Shown here piece by piece: positions 8,475-18,262 of a stretch of DNA of 45,546 nt. The stretch covers positions 1 to 45,546 of the forward strand of contig JAKSKV010000027.1 in NCBI GenBank assembly GCA_024401555.1, given 5' to 3'. The DNA comes from Paludibacteraceae bacterium (GTDB lineage Bacteria > Bacteroidota > Bacteroidia > Bacteroidales > Paludibacteraceae). The translations under genes and the position numbers were made by a program. The notes under the pieces were generated by a model. It was given only the letters and a program-made list of their open reading frames with translations. It had not been told where the DNA came from and searched no databases. Each line of letters opens with the position of its first letter. The first letter of the stretch is position 1.

Positions 8475-11039
8475 TTAGAACCAACGTACGTAGCAGAAGT
8501 CTTGGCGGTGTGCCAAGTCCTTGTTCTTAGGGAACATACGGAATGCGTACTTGAACAAGCCTGAACGAGTGATTCTGTCGTCCAACTTGAAGGTAAGCTT
8601 CGTACCCTCTTGCTTAACCAACTTCATCTCCTTAACCTCGTCGATCTTATCGTTGTTGTTAGCATCCTTCTCTGTAGAAACGAAGTCCACACCGATACCA
8701 TTGTCGTTCAAGTTCTTGGTGTCGATCACAACCTCCGCGTCGTAGCAATCACCAACCTCTGGGTTGGTCAAAAGCTTCTCTGAAACGGATGAGGAAACTA
8801 CCTCGATTTGATCCCAGTTCTCAGCGACCTTCTCTTTCCAAGCTGCGATCTCCTTCGCCTTTGCGTAGTCGTTCTTGATCAACTTGGCGAAACGCTCACG
8901 CAATGGGTTGTAGAAACGCTCGATGTAGTCGTCCATCATACGCTTGGTTGTGTAGTTAGGAGCGATCATCGCGATAGAGTTCTTGATGGTCTTCACCCAC
9001 TCTGGAGAGTAGCCCTTGCTGTTGGTAGCGTAGAACATAGGGATGATCTCGTTCTCCAAGATACCGTAGATAGTAGCGGCATCCAATTGGTCTTGGTGAC
9101 CTTGGAACTCGTAAGTTCTCTTCTCGGTCAATGCCCAACCTGCACCCTCGCGGTAGCCTTCCAACCACCATCCGTCTTTTACGGAGAAGTTGATAACACC
9201 GTTCATAAGCGCCTTCTCACCTGATGTACCAGATGCCTCAAGCGGACGGGTAGGGGTGTTCAACCAAATATCCACACCGGAGATCAACTTCTTAGCCAAA
9301 GCCATGTCGTAGTTCTCCAAGAAGATAATCTTGCCTTGGAACTCAGGTTGACGAGAGATCTCGATGATTCTCTTGATCAAGCCTTGACCTGCGCCGTCAG
9401 CTGGGTGAGCCTTACCGGTGAAGATGAATTGAACAGGACACTTAGGGTTGTTGACGATCTTAGCCAAACGCTCCAAGTCTGTGAACAACAAGTGTGCACG
9501 CTTGTAAGTAGCGAAACGACGACCGAAACCGATGGTCAAAGCCTCAGGGTTGATGCTCTCGCAGATCTTGATGATGCGAGAAGGATCTCCTTGATTTCTC
9601 AACCAGTTGTCCTTGTATTTTACTCTGATGTAGTCGATCAATTTTTGCTTCAAAGACTTCTTGATGCCCCAAACCTTCTCGTCAGATACGGTGTAGATCT
9701 TCTCCCAGATCTTCTCGTTGGATTGATCCTTGAGGAAGTTAGCGTCGAATGTCTCGTTGTAGAGGGCCTTCCACTCGTCTGCTGCCCAGGTTGGCATGTG
9801 GACACCATTGGTAACGTAGTGTACGTGAGACTCCTCTGGGAAGTAACCCTTCCAGATGTTAGCGAACATCTTCTTGGAAACCTCTCCGTGCAACCAGCTC
9901 ACACCATTTACCTCTTGGCAAGTGTTGCAAGCGAATACGCTCATGGAGAACTTCTCGCCCTTGTCGCCTGGGTTCTCGCGGCCGAGATCCATCAACTCGT
10001 CGAAGGAGATCTTCAACTTTTGAGCGTAGTGGCCCATGTATTTGCCGAACAATCCCTCGTCGAACTTATCGTGACCAGCAGGAACTGGCGTGTGTACAGT
10101 GTACAAAGAGGAAGAACGAACTACCTCGAATGCCTCTTGGAATGACAATCCCTTTTGGTTGATGTAGTAGTTCATACGCTCAGCGTTGATAAGCGCCGCG
10201 TGACCCTCGTTACAGTGGTAAGTGTCGTGCTCAATGCCCAACTTTTGGAGCATCAAGATACCTCCGATACCCAACATGTACTCTTGCTTCATTCTGTTCT
10301 CCCAGTCACCACCGTAAAGTTGGTGAGTGATGAAACGGTCGAACTCGGAGTTCTTCTCCATATCGGTATCCATCAAGTACAAGTTGATACGGCCTACAGA
10401 TACCTTCCAGATGTTAGCGTAGATGATACGATCGTAGAAAGGAACCTCAAGAATCATTGGATTACCGTTCTCGTCCTTTACTTGGGAGATAGGCAATGTG
10501 TTGAAGATTTGTGGCTCGTAGTTAGCGATTTGCTCTCCGTTCATAGAGAGGGTTTGTGTGAAGTAACCATATCTGTAAAGGAAACCTACAGCGGTCATGT
10601 TCACGTTGCAGTCGCTGGCCTCTTTCAAGTAGTCACCTGCAAGTACACCCAAACCTCCAGAGTAGATCTTGATGATATCAGTCAAACCATACTCCATTGA
10701 GAAATAAGCGACAGAAGGCTTCTTAGCGTCCTTTGGCTCGCTCATGTACTTGTTGAACTTGTCATATACGGTGTCGATCTTCTTCAAAAGAACCTTGTTC
10801 TTCTCGATCTTTTCCAATGTATCAATAGAGACACGCTCCAAGAAGAGGATTGGGTTGTGGCCTGCTTTCTCCCACAAATCCGCGTCAGCCTCCTCGAAGA
10901 GGTCAGTTGCTTCGCTGTTCCATACCCACCAAATGTTCTCTGCGATCTTGGAAAGTTTCTCCAACTTAGCAGGAACCTTAGCCTTTGTGTTAATCTCCTT
11001 CCAAACTGGATAGTTTGCTTGATTAATTCTTACTTTCAT
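8475..11039 (-). CDS. glgP: Alpha-glucan (glycogen) phosphorylase, GT35
   Basis: An 854-residue cytoplasmic enzyme that releases glucose-1-phosphate from the non-reducing ends of glycogen, with pyridoxal phosphate as cofactor. It belongs to the shorter 'alpha-glucan phosphorylase' branch with an N-terminal DUF3417-like segment ([17 protein letters not shown] near residue 30). Visible motifs are [37 protein letters not shown] and [14 protein letters not shown], whose Lys (about residue 606) is the expected PLP-binding residue. The codon choice is strongly biased, which suggests high expression. It follows the glycogen synthase gene by 35 bp with no terminator between, so synthesis and breakdown of glycogen are co-transcribed. 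Confidence 0.95.
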   Translation of the reverse strand: MKVRINQANYPVWKEINTKAKVPAKLEKLSKIAENIWWVWNSEATDLFEEADADLWEKAGHNPILFLERVSIDTLEKIEKNKVLLKKIDTVYDKFNKYMSEPKDAKKPSVAYFSMEYGLTDIIKIYSGGLGVLAGDYLKEASDCNVNMTAVGFLYRYGYFTQTLSMNGEQIANYEPQIFNTLPISQVKDENGNPMILEVPFYDRIIYANIWKVSVGRINLYLMDTDMEKNSEFDRFITHQLYGGDWENRMKQEYMLGIGGILMLQKLGIEHDTYHCNEGHAALINAERMNYYINQKGLSFQEAFEVVRSSSLYTVHTPVPAGHDKFDEGLFGKYMGHYAQKLKISFDELMDLGRENPGDKGEKFSMSVFACNTCQEVNGVSWLHGEVSKKMFANIWKGYFPEESHVHYVTNGVHMPTWAADEWKALYNETFDANFLKDQSNEKIWEKIYTVSDEKVWGIKKSLKQKLIDYIRVKYKDNWLRNQGDPSRIIKICESINPEALTIGFGRRFATYKRAHLLFTDLERLAKIVNNPKCPVQFIFTGKAHPADGAGQGLIKRIIEISRQPEFQGKIIFLENYDMALAKKLISGVDIWLNTPTRPLEASGTSGEKALMNGVINFSVKDGWWLEGYREGAGWALTEKRTYEFQGHQDQLDAATIYGILENEIIPMFYATNSKGYSPEWVKTIKNSIAMIAPNYTTKRMMDDYIERFYNPLRERFAKLIKNDYAKAKEIAAWKEKVAENWDQIEVVSSSVSEKLLTNPEVGDCYDAEVVIDTKNLNDNGIGVDFVSTEKDANNNDKIDEVKEMKLVKQEGTKLTFKLDDRITRSGLFKYAFRMFPKNKDLAHRQDFCYVRWF

Positions 11040-11074
11040 GCTATACCTTATTAGTGTTTATTGTATTGTTGTTG

Positions 11075-12715
11075 TTATCTTTTTTGTAGTGCGATTTTGA
11101 ATGCCTCCTCGTAATATTTCACGAAGTCGTTCCACGAACATCCGTCCGCGATCTTCTTCGCCTTTTTACGGGTGGCGGTGAGCTCCTTCTCGCTCATCTC
11201 CGAGAGTGCCACGACGTTGTCATGGATCTCGTTGGCCACTTCGAAGTAGTTGTGGTCGTTACGGTTGATGACCGCCACACCGTTCTGGATGCCTACAGGC
11301 TCGTCGGAAACCCAAAGTCCGAATCCTGCCAAATTGGTGGTGATGGTCGGTACGCTGAAGGCTACGCTCTCCAATGGGGTGTAGCCCCAAGGCTCGTAGT
11401 ACGATGCGAATATGGTCAAGTCGAGACCGATCAACAAGTCGTAATAGCTCTTGTTGAAGATGCCGTCGTCTCCGTTCAGGTAACTTGGCACAAGAATCAC
11501 CTTCACATTCTTGTCGACGTCGTTGTCGAAGTGGAAGGCCTGCATCGTGCCGAACAACTGGTCGTTGTCCACGTTGTTGATATCGTGTGTCAAATTCCTT
11601 CTGTATAGGGTGTATTTTGCGTTTGGATCCTCCATTCTGGACTGTAGGTCCTTGCGAGGGCCTATGTTCCATCCTGGAACCATGACGAATACGATGGTCT
11701 CCCTGGTGTAGTCGTTGTTGATGGCCAATAGGCGCATCGACTCCAAAAATACGTCGATTCCCTTGTTGCGGTATTCGTAGCGTCCTCCAGTTCCGATGAA
11801 GAGCGCGTCGTCCGAAACGGTGTGGCCAATCAGGTTCTCCGCCACATTCTTCAAAGTGGCGCGTGCCTCCTTCTTTGCCTTTGTGTATTTTGCACCTTGC
11901 GGAATGAAACCTGCCTCGAATCCGTTGGGCGTGACGATGTCTGGTTGCTTCTCCAAGAGCTGTGCGCACTCTTTGGCGGTCAGGTCGCTGACGGTTGTGA
12001 AGCAGTCCGCGTTGTGGGCGGCTTGTTTCTCCACCAAGTGCTTCGCCTTCACGTTGAGTTCGCTCGCCATCTGGTCGCCGTTGTAGCGGTCGAAATATTC
12101 GTATAACTGCTTGTTGTTGAAGCAGATGGATCTTCCGATTGTGGTGGCGTGTGTGGTGAATACGGTGTGAAGATATGGAACGTGGCTCTTGCAGTAGAGA
12201 ACGCCTGAACCGGTCGTCCACTCGTGGAATTGGGCGATGTGCTCACCCTTCGCGAGTTTGTTGTATTCACAGAAGTGTTCGATGGTCTTCGCGGAGGCGA
12301 GTCCGAAGGTGACGGCCTCGTTGTAGTCTCCGTAAGCGTTCATGGAGTCAATTTGGAAATTGTTCCACATCTCGAACAAATAGTCGTTGAGTTGCTCGTA
12401 GAATGGCTTGAAGTCGATGAGGATGGCGATCGGTTCGCCTGGCACATTCCATCTACCTGCCTTGACGGTGACGCCGCACTCCTTTTGGTAGGCCTTGATC
12501 CATTTTGAGAACAACTTGTCGTCCTCGGTGAAACTTAGGTTTCCACCGTTCTCGAAATAGGGACCCACATAGATTAGGTTGTCGCCATGAATGTCATGAA
12601 GTGATTTCGCTTGTGTTGACAATACCGTGTAGATGCCGCCAATTTTGTTGCAAACTTCCCAACTTGTCTGAAACACGTAACAATTCGTTCCTTTATTTGC
12701 CGTTTTTCCCGCCAT
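11075..12715 (-). CDS. Glycogen synthase, GT3 (eukaryotic-type) family
   Basis: A 546-residue glycosyltransferase that extends alpha-1,4-glucan chains. The sequence is of the fungal/animal GT3 type, not the bacterial GlgA GT5 type: SWEVCNKIGGIYTVL near the N-terminus (the Lys-x-Gly-Gly donor loop), and FASYYEPWGYTPLESVAF...TTNLAGFG near the C-terminus with the two Glu of the E-x7-E motif. It is shorter than yeast or human synthases (about 700 residues) because it lacks their phosphorylated tails; I see no matching arginine cluster either. GT3 synthases are known in Bacteroidota and probably use UDP-glucose. First gene of an operon with the phosphorylase, preceded by a TACCTTTG -7 box. Confidence 0.9.
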   Translation of the reverse strand: MAGKTANKGTNCYVFQTSWEVCNKIGGIYTVLSTQAKSLHDIHGDNLIYVGPYFENGGNLSFTEDDKLFSKWIKAYQKECGVTVKAGRWNVPGEPIAILIDFKPFYEQLNDYLFEMWNNFQIDSMNAYGDYNEAVTFGLASAKTIEHFCEYNKLAKGEHIAQFHEWTTGSGVLYCKSHVPYLHTVFTTHATTIGRSICFNNKQLYEYFDRYNGDQMASELNVKAKHLVEKQAAHNADCFTTVSDLTAKECAQLLEKQPDIVTPNGFEAGFIPQGAKYTKAKKEARATLKNVAENLIGHTVSDDALFIGTGGRYEYRNKGIDVFLESMRLLAINNDYTRETIVFVMVPGWNIGPRKDLQSRMEDPNAKYTLYRRNLTHDINNVDNDQLFGTMQAFHFDNDVDKNVKVILVPSYLNGDDGIFNKSYYDLLIGLDLTIFASYYEPWGYTPLESVAFSVPTITTNLAGFGLWVSDEPVGIQNGVAVINRNDHNYFEVANEIHDNVVALSEMSEKELTATRKKAKKIADGCSWNDFVKYYEEAFKIALQKR

Positions 12716-12742
12716 ACATTAGCCTCTTATTTTTTCACACTA

Positions 12743-12750
12743 CAAAGGTA
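12743..12750 (-). promoter_or_regulatory. -7 box for the glycogen operon
   Basis: The minus strand reads TACCTTTG (plus-strand CAAAGGTA), a TAnnTTTG match 27 bp before the glycogen synthase start. No clear TTTG is found 19 bp further upstream. The rest of the 220-bp gap up to the LptD-like gene holds nothing else I recognise. Confidence 0.5.
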
Positions 12751-12935
12751 AGAAAAAAAATTGAATTGTAGGGGCTTGATTTAAAGAAAAGCAACGAGAA
12801 ATTGAATTATTTATTGTGTCTATATTAAATCCAAATCCGTGTGTGGAAAATATCCATTAGGTGATTGACGAATGTCTATATGCTGTCGTTTTATGTCGCG
12901 TCGAGTGGACGTGGATATCGCCGAATATGAGCGGT

Positions 12936-15614
12936 TTAGTACCAGTTTGGATAATCGCCCGAACTGGTTCGCTTTTCGTACTTCAAATCCGAGAGCATGG
13001 ATGAGTTGACGCCAATGTGGAAGTTGAATCCTTGGTTGGCGCCAAACGGAATGAAACTCAAGGTGGCCGACCAGCAGTGTAGGCGACGTCCTAAGCTGCA
13101 GGAGGTGTAGGACATCTCTTTGTTCACGAAATCGTAACCTGAACTGAAGGTGAATGTCCAGTTGTCGGTGAAATTGAAGCCTCCGGAGAAGTTCAAGGTC
13201 TGCGACAATCTTTGCTCGAATTCCAAGGTCTCTTTGTTGAATAGGTAGTCGCCGTAAGATACTGAGTAACTTACGTTAAGGTTCCAAGGAAGTTTGTATT
13301 TATAGTAGCCGTTTTCGTCGAATTTGCTATTCTCCGGATCCTTCTGTCCTCGCTCCACCACCTCGTCCAACATGTCGTCGACGGTTTCTGCGTTGTAGTC
13401 GATCTCCTCCTCCTTCTCGTTCTTCTTGCTCCTCTTGAAGGTGTTGTTGTTGAATGAGTAGTTGATGGATGTCCTGGCGTTGGTCAGACGGGCCAATCTT
13501 CCGTTTCTCTCCATTTCCGAGGTGGTCGATTTGTAATATTGTCCGCTCTCGTTTAGTTTATAGGTGTATGGGCAGAAGCCAGCTGACACGTTCAAATAGA
13601 AGTTTTTCGGGAACTTCAATCGTAAGCTTGCCGAGATGTCCGACCATGGCGTCTCATTCTCCTTGGCGAACATGTTGTAACTGGTGCTCAGCGAGAGGTT
13701 GTCAATCAAGGATATCTTCTTGTAGCCAGTCGAATCCTTGTCCGTGCGCACCTTCATTTCGATGTTGTTGCTCACGCTCAAATTGACCAGTCCGCTTCCG
13801 TTGCTGGATGGTCCGCCATAGTAATTGCCGGTGTAATAGCAATATTTGGTCGTGTCGATAGATCCGTCACGCTGCAGCTTGTAGTAGTTTCCGTAATAAT
13901 TCTGTCCGAAAGAGGGGAGCGGATGTTCCATTTTCGGGGTGAAACTGAGGCTTGCGCTTGGCTGGAAGACGTGGCGTATCGCACTGATTTTCTTGCCGAA
14001 AATCGGTTGGAAAAATCCATAGAGTTGCGTGCTGACGCTCAACGAAGCGTTCATGTCGTTGATGCGGTAAAAACCATTTTTGATGGTCTCGTCCAATTTT
14101 TGGTCCGCATCGTTCCATTTCAACTCCTTCTTTTTGAAGTACCACTTCTCGCTGTAGTTGAAGCTTGGTGTGATCACGAAATATTTGAAGGCGGTGTAAG
14201 ATGCACCGAGGTTCACCTGGTTTTTGATGCCATTGTTCCAGTCCTTGAAGAGGTTTTGCTGGAACAATTTATTCTGCTTGGTGGAGATGTAGTTGTCGAA
14301 GTTCAAACCGTAGCTGAGGTAGATCTTCTCGTACCACTTCTCTTTGCCGGTCCTTTTCTCGCGCTTGAATGGATAGACACGGCTCATGTTCAAGTGGAAG
14401 GTCGGCAACTTGAGGGAGATGGTGGAGTCGCTCTGTCGCTGGTTCAATGTGACATTGGTGGTCAACGAGAAGTGTGACTCCGGGAATTTGTAGGTGTAGT
14501 TGATGGATGAGGATTTGTTGTTCTCTCCATACACCGACGGGTTGTAATGTGCGCTTGTGTTGTTCTTGTTGTAGGAGGAGGAAGAGAAGTTGACCGACGC
14601 GGAGAAGGTCCTGAAAGGGTTGGCCTTCGGATCTTGCGTGTGGGTCCATGTCACCTTCACGTCGTTCATCTGCGTGTAGTCGGGCATGTCCTTTTCGCTC
14701 TCGACGGTGGATTGGTAGCTGACGTAAACGTTTCCGTTGAATTTGTAGCGCTTCTTGTAACGGGTGGTGGCGTTTACACCCCATGATCCTTTGGTGTATA
14801 TGTCTGCCCTTAATGCCAAGTCAAAGTATTGGCTGATAGCGAAATAGTATCCGCCATTTCTTAAATAGAATCCTCTGGAACTCTCCTCTCCGAAGGTCGG
14901 CATAAGGAGTCCGGAAGAGTATTTCTCCGTGAACGGGAAGAATCCGAACGGTAGCGCGAGCGGTAGTGGTACGTCTTGGATCACCAAGTAGGCGGGACCC
15001 GCCACGATGTACTCCTTGGGCTTCACCTTGGCCTGTGTCAGATTGAGGTAGAAGTGCGGATGCTCGTGATCGTCGCAGGTGGTGTACTTTCCGTTCTTCA
15101 TCAGGAAAGTGTTGTCTTCCAGCTTCTTGGCCAGTTCGCTTGTCATGTAGCCGTCGCCTTGCTGTGTCACCACGTTGCGAATCAGACCTTTCCTTGTCTC
15201 ATAGTTGAAGTCGATGCTGTGTGATTCGTAGCTGTCGTTACCATCCTTGAAGACAGGACGTCCGATCTCGGCGCCGGTGGAGTCATATCCGCATCTCGCG
15301 TGGACAATGGTGCTGTCCGTGTTCATCTCGATGTGGTCGGAGGTGAGTTCCATGTTCTCGTAGGTGACTTTCGCATCGCCATACAGAAAGGCGTGTCCGT
15401 CGGCGTAGAACACGACGGAGTCTTTAGCGGAATAGTTGACGTTGGATTTGATGGCGTCTCTGGAAATCTTGACCTTCTTCACGTCGCTTGCGGTGGAATC
15501 GACCTCGCTTTTCAGGGTATCATTCGGCACTGTTTCCGCATAGGCACCCCCTATATGGGAAGTGAATAGCCCAACGGATAAAAGCATTAAATATGTTAAG
15601 TGTCTATGTGCCAA
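12936..15614 (-). CDS. LptD-like outer-membrane LPS-assembly protein
   Basis: About 892 residues: a signal peptide (cleavage near AYA-E), an OstA/LptA-like jellyroll part (about 45-210, with DSVVFYADGHAFLYGDAKVTYENMEL-type strands, given in part), then a long beta-barrel rich in alternating aromatic strands to the C-terminus (final residues NWY). LptD inserts lipopolysaccharide into the outer leaflet. Bacteroidota homologues are annotated as putative LptD, and only a single Cys is obvious in the early part (YTTCDD), so the disulfide scheme of E. coli LptD is not apparent. The start is uncertain: position 15614 is a TTG that supplies the basic n-region (AHRH); an ATG at 15587 would leave a signal peptide without positive charge. 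The amidase gene lies divergently next door. Confidence 0.8.
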   Translation of the reverse strand: MAHRHLTYLMLLSVGLFTSHIGGAYAETVPNDTLKSEVDSTASDVKKVKISRDAIKSNVNYSAKDSVVFYADGHAFLYGDAKVTYENMELTSDHIEMNTDSTIVHARCGYDSTGAEIGRPVFKDGNDSYESHSIDFNYETRKGLIRNVVTQQGDGYMTSELAKKLEDNTFLMKNGKYTTCDDHEHPHFYLNLTQAKVKPKEYIVAGPAYLVIQDVPLPLALPFGFFPFTEKYSSGLLMPTFGEESSRGFYLRNGGYYFAISQYFDLALRADIYTKGSWGVNATTRYKKRYKFNGNVYVSYQSTVESEKDMPDYTQMNDVKVTWTHTQDPKANPFRTFSASVNFSSSSYNKNNTSAHYNPSVYGENNKSSSINYTYKFPESHFSLTTNVTLNQRQSDSTISLKLPTFHLNMSRVYPFKREKRTGKEKWYEKIYLSYGLNFDNYISTKQNKLFQQNLFKDWNNGIKNQVNLGASYTAFKYFVITPSFNYSEKWYFKKKELKWNDADQKLDETIKNGFYRINDMNASLSVSTQLYGFFQPIFGKKISAIRHVFQPSASLSFTPKMEHPLPSFGQNYYGNYYKLQRDGSIDTTKYCYYTGNYYGGPSSNGSGLVNLSVSNNIEMKVRTDKDSTGYKKISLIDNLSLSTSYNMFAKENETPWSDISASLRLKFPKNFYLNVSAGFCPYTYKLNESGQYYKSTTSEMERNGRLARLTNARTSINYSFNNNTFKRSKKNEKEEEIDYNAETVDDMLDEVVERGQKDPENSKFDENGYYKYKLPWNLNVSYSVSYGDYLFNKETLEFEQRLSQTLNFSGGFNFTDNWTFTFSSGYDFVNKEMSYTSCSLGRRLHCWSATLSFIPFGANQGFNFHIGVNSSMLSDLKYEKRTSSGDYPNWY

Positions 15615-15672
15615 AAAAATACTTGTTTATAAATGCGCCGTAAAAATGTATGCAAATTTAAGAATAATTTCC

Positions 15673-15680
15673 TATTTTTG
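15673..15680 (+). promoter_or_regulatory. -7 box for the amidase/MCE operon
   Basis: TATTTTTG matches TAnnTTTG, 46 bp before the ATG at 15727. The region is AT-rich and shared with the divergent LptD-like gene. No -33 TTTG is found at 19 bp. Confidence 0.45.
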
Positions 15681-15726
15681 CCATACAATTTATAAAAGAT
15701 AGGTATTGGATAAAAAATCATTGATA

Positions 15727-17073
15727 ATGAAGCGAATACTCTCTTTGATGTGCCTTCTTTGGGTGGGCATGTCGGGGCTCTTTGCGGCTGATAAGCCTTT
15801 CGTCGTGGTGCTGGATGCGGGCCATGGAGGCAAGGATGCCGGTGCGATTGGCTATACTTTGAAGAAGTTGGAGAAGGATATCAATTTAAAGGTAGCCCTT
15901 AAAGTGGGCGAGTTGATGTCCAAGGAGAAGGACGTGAAGGTCTTATATACCAGAAAAAAGGATGTCTTCATTCCGTTGGACGACCGCGCGCAGATCGCCA
16001 ATCGGGCCAAGGCGGATCTCTTCATCTCCATCCATACCAATGCTGCGGAAAACCGCTCGGCCAGAGGTACCGAATCCTATGCGGTCGGATCCTCTTCCGC
16101 CAACTTGGAGGTGGCCAAGCGAGAGAATGCCGTGTTGCTTTACGAGTCTGATTACAAGACCAAGTATCGTGGTTTCGACCCAAATAGCACGGAGTCGTAC
16201 ATCATGTTCGACTTCCTTCAATCCAAATACATGGAGCAGAGTATCTCATTCGCCTCGTTCGTGGAGAAAAATTTCACCAAGGAGGGCCGATATAGCCGAG
16301 GCGTGAAGCAGGCTGGATTCTGGGTGTTGAAGCAGGCGGCCATGCCGGCTGTTTTGGTGGAGTTGGGATATATCTCCAATAGGGAAGAGGAAGAGTTCCT
16401 TTCGAAGGATAAGAATCTGGATAAGTTGTCCGAGGCTATCGTGAAGGCCTTCGTGCAATATAAAAAGACGCACGACAAGCGCAGCAACGACGGCTATTCC
16501 GATGCGGATGCCAACAAACAACAGAAACCAGCCGTGACACCATCCGTCTCACCGAAGGAGGAGAAAGCTCCCGCGAAGGAGAACGTGCAGAAGGAGAGTG
16601 CGAACAAAGAAAGTGTGAATAAGGAAGCGGCGAAGCCAAATAACACAGAGAACAGCAAGACGGAACCTTCCGTGGAAAAGGTCAGTGTGGATACCGCCAA
16701 AGTGGATACTGCCCGAAAGAGCGATCTTCCTGAGAAGCGCGAGACGACGGTCGTGGAGCCTGCTAAGAATGAGAGCGCCGAGAAGAAGGCGCCTGCGGAG
16801 AAAAAGTCATCCATCTATTATGCGGTGCAATTTTGTAGCGCCAGCTCGCCGAAATCTTTAAACGCGAAGGAGTTCCAAGGCTTGGTGCCTGCGCAGGAGT
16901 TTGTGGAGACGGGTACCTATAAATACAAATATGTCTATGGCCACGAGACCACATTCGAGGCTGGCGTAAAATTGCGTGACGAGGTGAAGAAGAAGTTTAA
17001 GGATGCCTTCTTGGTGGTAATCAAGGATGGCAAGAAGCTCTCTACGCAGGATGCTCGTCAATACTATAAGTAA
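15727..17073 (+). CDS. N-acetylmuramoyl-L-alanine amidase with C-terminal SPOR-like domain
   Basis: A 448-residue exported zinc amidase that cuts the bond between N-acetylmuramic acid and the stem peptide. It has a signal peptide (ends LFAA-D), then an Amidase_3 domain: VLDAGHGGKDAG (zinc His), the Glu after the first helix, SIHTNA (second zinc His) and VLVELGYISN (catalytic Glu). A long Lys/Glu/Ala/Pro-rich linker (about 245-360) leads to a C-terminal segment (IYYAVQFCSAS...) that looks like a SPOR/peptidoglycan-binding domain, which would target the septum. The ATG at 15727 is chosen over an upstream TTG (15706) because the basic n-region MKRIL starts there. Followed 27 bp later by the MCE gene, probably one operon. 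Confidence 0.9.
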   Translation: MKRILSLMCLLWVGMSGLFAADKPFVVVLDAGHGGKDAGAIGYTLKKLEKDINLKVALKVGELMSKEKDVKVLYTRKKDVFIPLDDRAQIANRAKADLFISIHTNAAENRSARGTESYAVGSSSANLEVAKRENAVLLYESDYKTKYRGFDPNSTESYIMFDFLQSKYMEQSISFASFVEKNFTKEGRYSRGVKQAGFWVLKQAAMPAVLVELGYISNREEEEFLSKDKNLDKLSEAIVKAFVQYKKTHDKRSNDGYSDADANKQQKPAVTPSVSPKEEKAPAKENVQKESANKESVNKEAAKPNNTENSKTEPSVEKVSVDTAKVDTARKSDLPEKRETTVVEPAKNESAEKKAPAEKKSSIYYAVQFCSASSPKSLNAKEFQGLVPAQEFVETGTYKYKYVYGHETTFEAGVKLRDEVKKKFKDAFLVVIKDGKKLSTQDARQYYK

Positions 17074-17100
17074 ATAAGGTTATAATTAAATAATAGAAAA

Positions 17101-18003
17101 ATGAATTTTAAGATTAGCAAAGAACTACAAATCGGAATCTGGGTTATTGCGACCTTGGCGGTTACATTCTTTGGTGTGAACTATTTGAAAGGAATTAACA
17201 TTTTTAATCCTACGAACTATTACTACTTGAAGTTTGACCATATCAACGGTTTGGTTGAGACAAACGATGTGACCGTTAAGGGTTACAAGGTCGGTTTGGT
17301 TCAACGCATCATCTATGATTACGAAAATCCGGATGCGGATGTGGTGGTGGTGCTTCAAGTGGACGACGACTTGAAGATCCCTGTAGGATCGAAGGCCGCT
17401 TTGGTTTCCGCATTGATCGGATCCCCTTCCATCGAGTTGAGGATCGCGTCGGGTGCGTCTGGCGTATATCAGCGAGGAGACACCATTCCATCTTATGTGG
17501 ATGATGGTGTGATGAACTCTTTGACCGAGGAGGTAATGCCTCGTATCCAAACGATCATTCCTCAGTTGGATTCGTTGATCGTTTCGTTGAACGCCATTGC
17601 GGAGAATAAGACCATCGAGAATTCCCTTGAGAACATCAATGCCATCACCAAGAACTTGAACAAGGCCTCTGTGGGCATCAACAGAATTGTGGATAAGGAT
17701 GTTCCTGATTTGTGCGCCAATATCAATGGAGTCATGGGCAATTTCAACAAGGTCAGCGCCAATTTGAGTGGCGTGGATTTCCGTGGTACGGTCAATAATT
17801 TGAACAAGACGCTCTTGGGAGTGCAAGGCATTACCGATAAGTTGAACAATGGCACGGGATCGCTTGGTTTGCTCTTGACCAACAAGGATTTGTATAACAA
17901 TTTGAATACCACAATCGGTAGTGCGAACGAGTTGGTTGTCGATATCAGGGAGCATCCAAAACGTTACATCAATGTTTCCGTGTTCGGAAAAAAAAGTGAG
18001 TGA
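17101..18003 (+). CDS. MCE/MlaD-family lipid-transport substrate-binding protein
   Basis: A 300-residue protein with one N-terminal membrane helix (about 11-28) followed by a single MCE domain (about 36-115, with YYLKFDHINGLVETNDVTVKG-type start, given in part, and SALIGSPSIEL). A long helical C-terminal part (130-290) is rich in Asn/Leu heptads (NLNKAS, NNLNKTLL, DKLNNGTGSLG). MlaD-type proteins form hexameric rings that carry phospholipids across the periplasm with an MlaE/MlaF ABC transporter. No permease or ATPase gene is in this window, so its partners must be encoded elsewhere. The gene order amidase then MCE is common in Bacteroidota. A strong hairpin follows the stop. Confidence 0.9.
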   Translation: MNFKISKELQIGIWVIATLAVTFFGVNYLKGINIFNPTNYYYLKFDHINGLVETNDVTVKGYKVGLVQRIIYDYENPDADVVVVLQVDDDLKIPVGSKAALVSALIGSPSIELRIASGASGVYQRGDTIPSYVDDGVMNSLTEEVMPRIQTIIPQLDSLIVSLNAIAENKTIENSLENINAITKNLNKASVGINRIVDKDVPDLCANINGVMGNFNKVSANLSGVDFRGTVNNLNKTLLGVQGITDKLNNGTGSLGLLLTNKDLYNNLNTTIGSANELVVDIREHPKRYINVSVFGKKSE

Positions 18004-18031
18004 TTCTCACTGAAACATTAATATACTAAAT

Positions 18032-18077
18032 ATGAGTGCTTTAATTGTTAATAACTTTTGTAAAGCGCTCATTTTTA
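18032..18077 (+). terminator. Terminator after the MCE gene
   Basis: A 12-bp stem (ATGAGTGCTTTA/TAAAGCGCTCAT, one wobble) with a 17-nt loop and a short T run. It closes the amidase/MCE unit. The remaining 185 bp up to dnaA are AT-rich with long T runs; by eye I found no TTATCCACA-type DnaA box there. Confidence 0.7.
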
Positions 18078-18262
18078 GTGTTTTGCAATATGCTTTGAAA
18101 AACAGGCAATTACGTTTTTTTTTATAATGCAAACGAAAAACGATTTTTTTTTTGAAAAAATAAACCAAAATTTGTAGTGCAAATTGAAAAGAGAAATTAA
18201 CGATTGATAAGGCGTGTATATGGGCCTTGTCAGTGGATGATAATTATGAACGAGTAATTACA

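Noticed and set aside
9336-10145. Long plus-strand frames opposite the phosphorylase gene
   Set aside because: They mirror the biased codons of glgP, with no promoter or recognisable domain.
18078-18262. Possible oriC upstream of dnaA
   Set aside because: The region is AT-rich with T runs, but by eye no TTATCCACA-like boxes are present and dnaN/recF are not adjacent. A GC-skew plot of the genome would decide.
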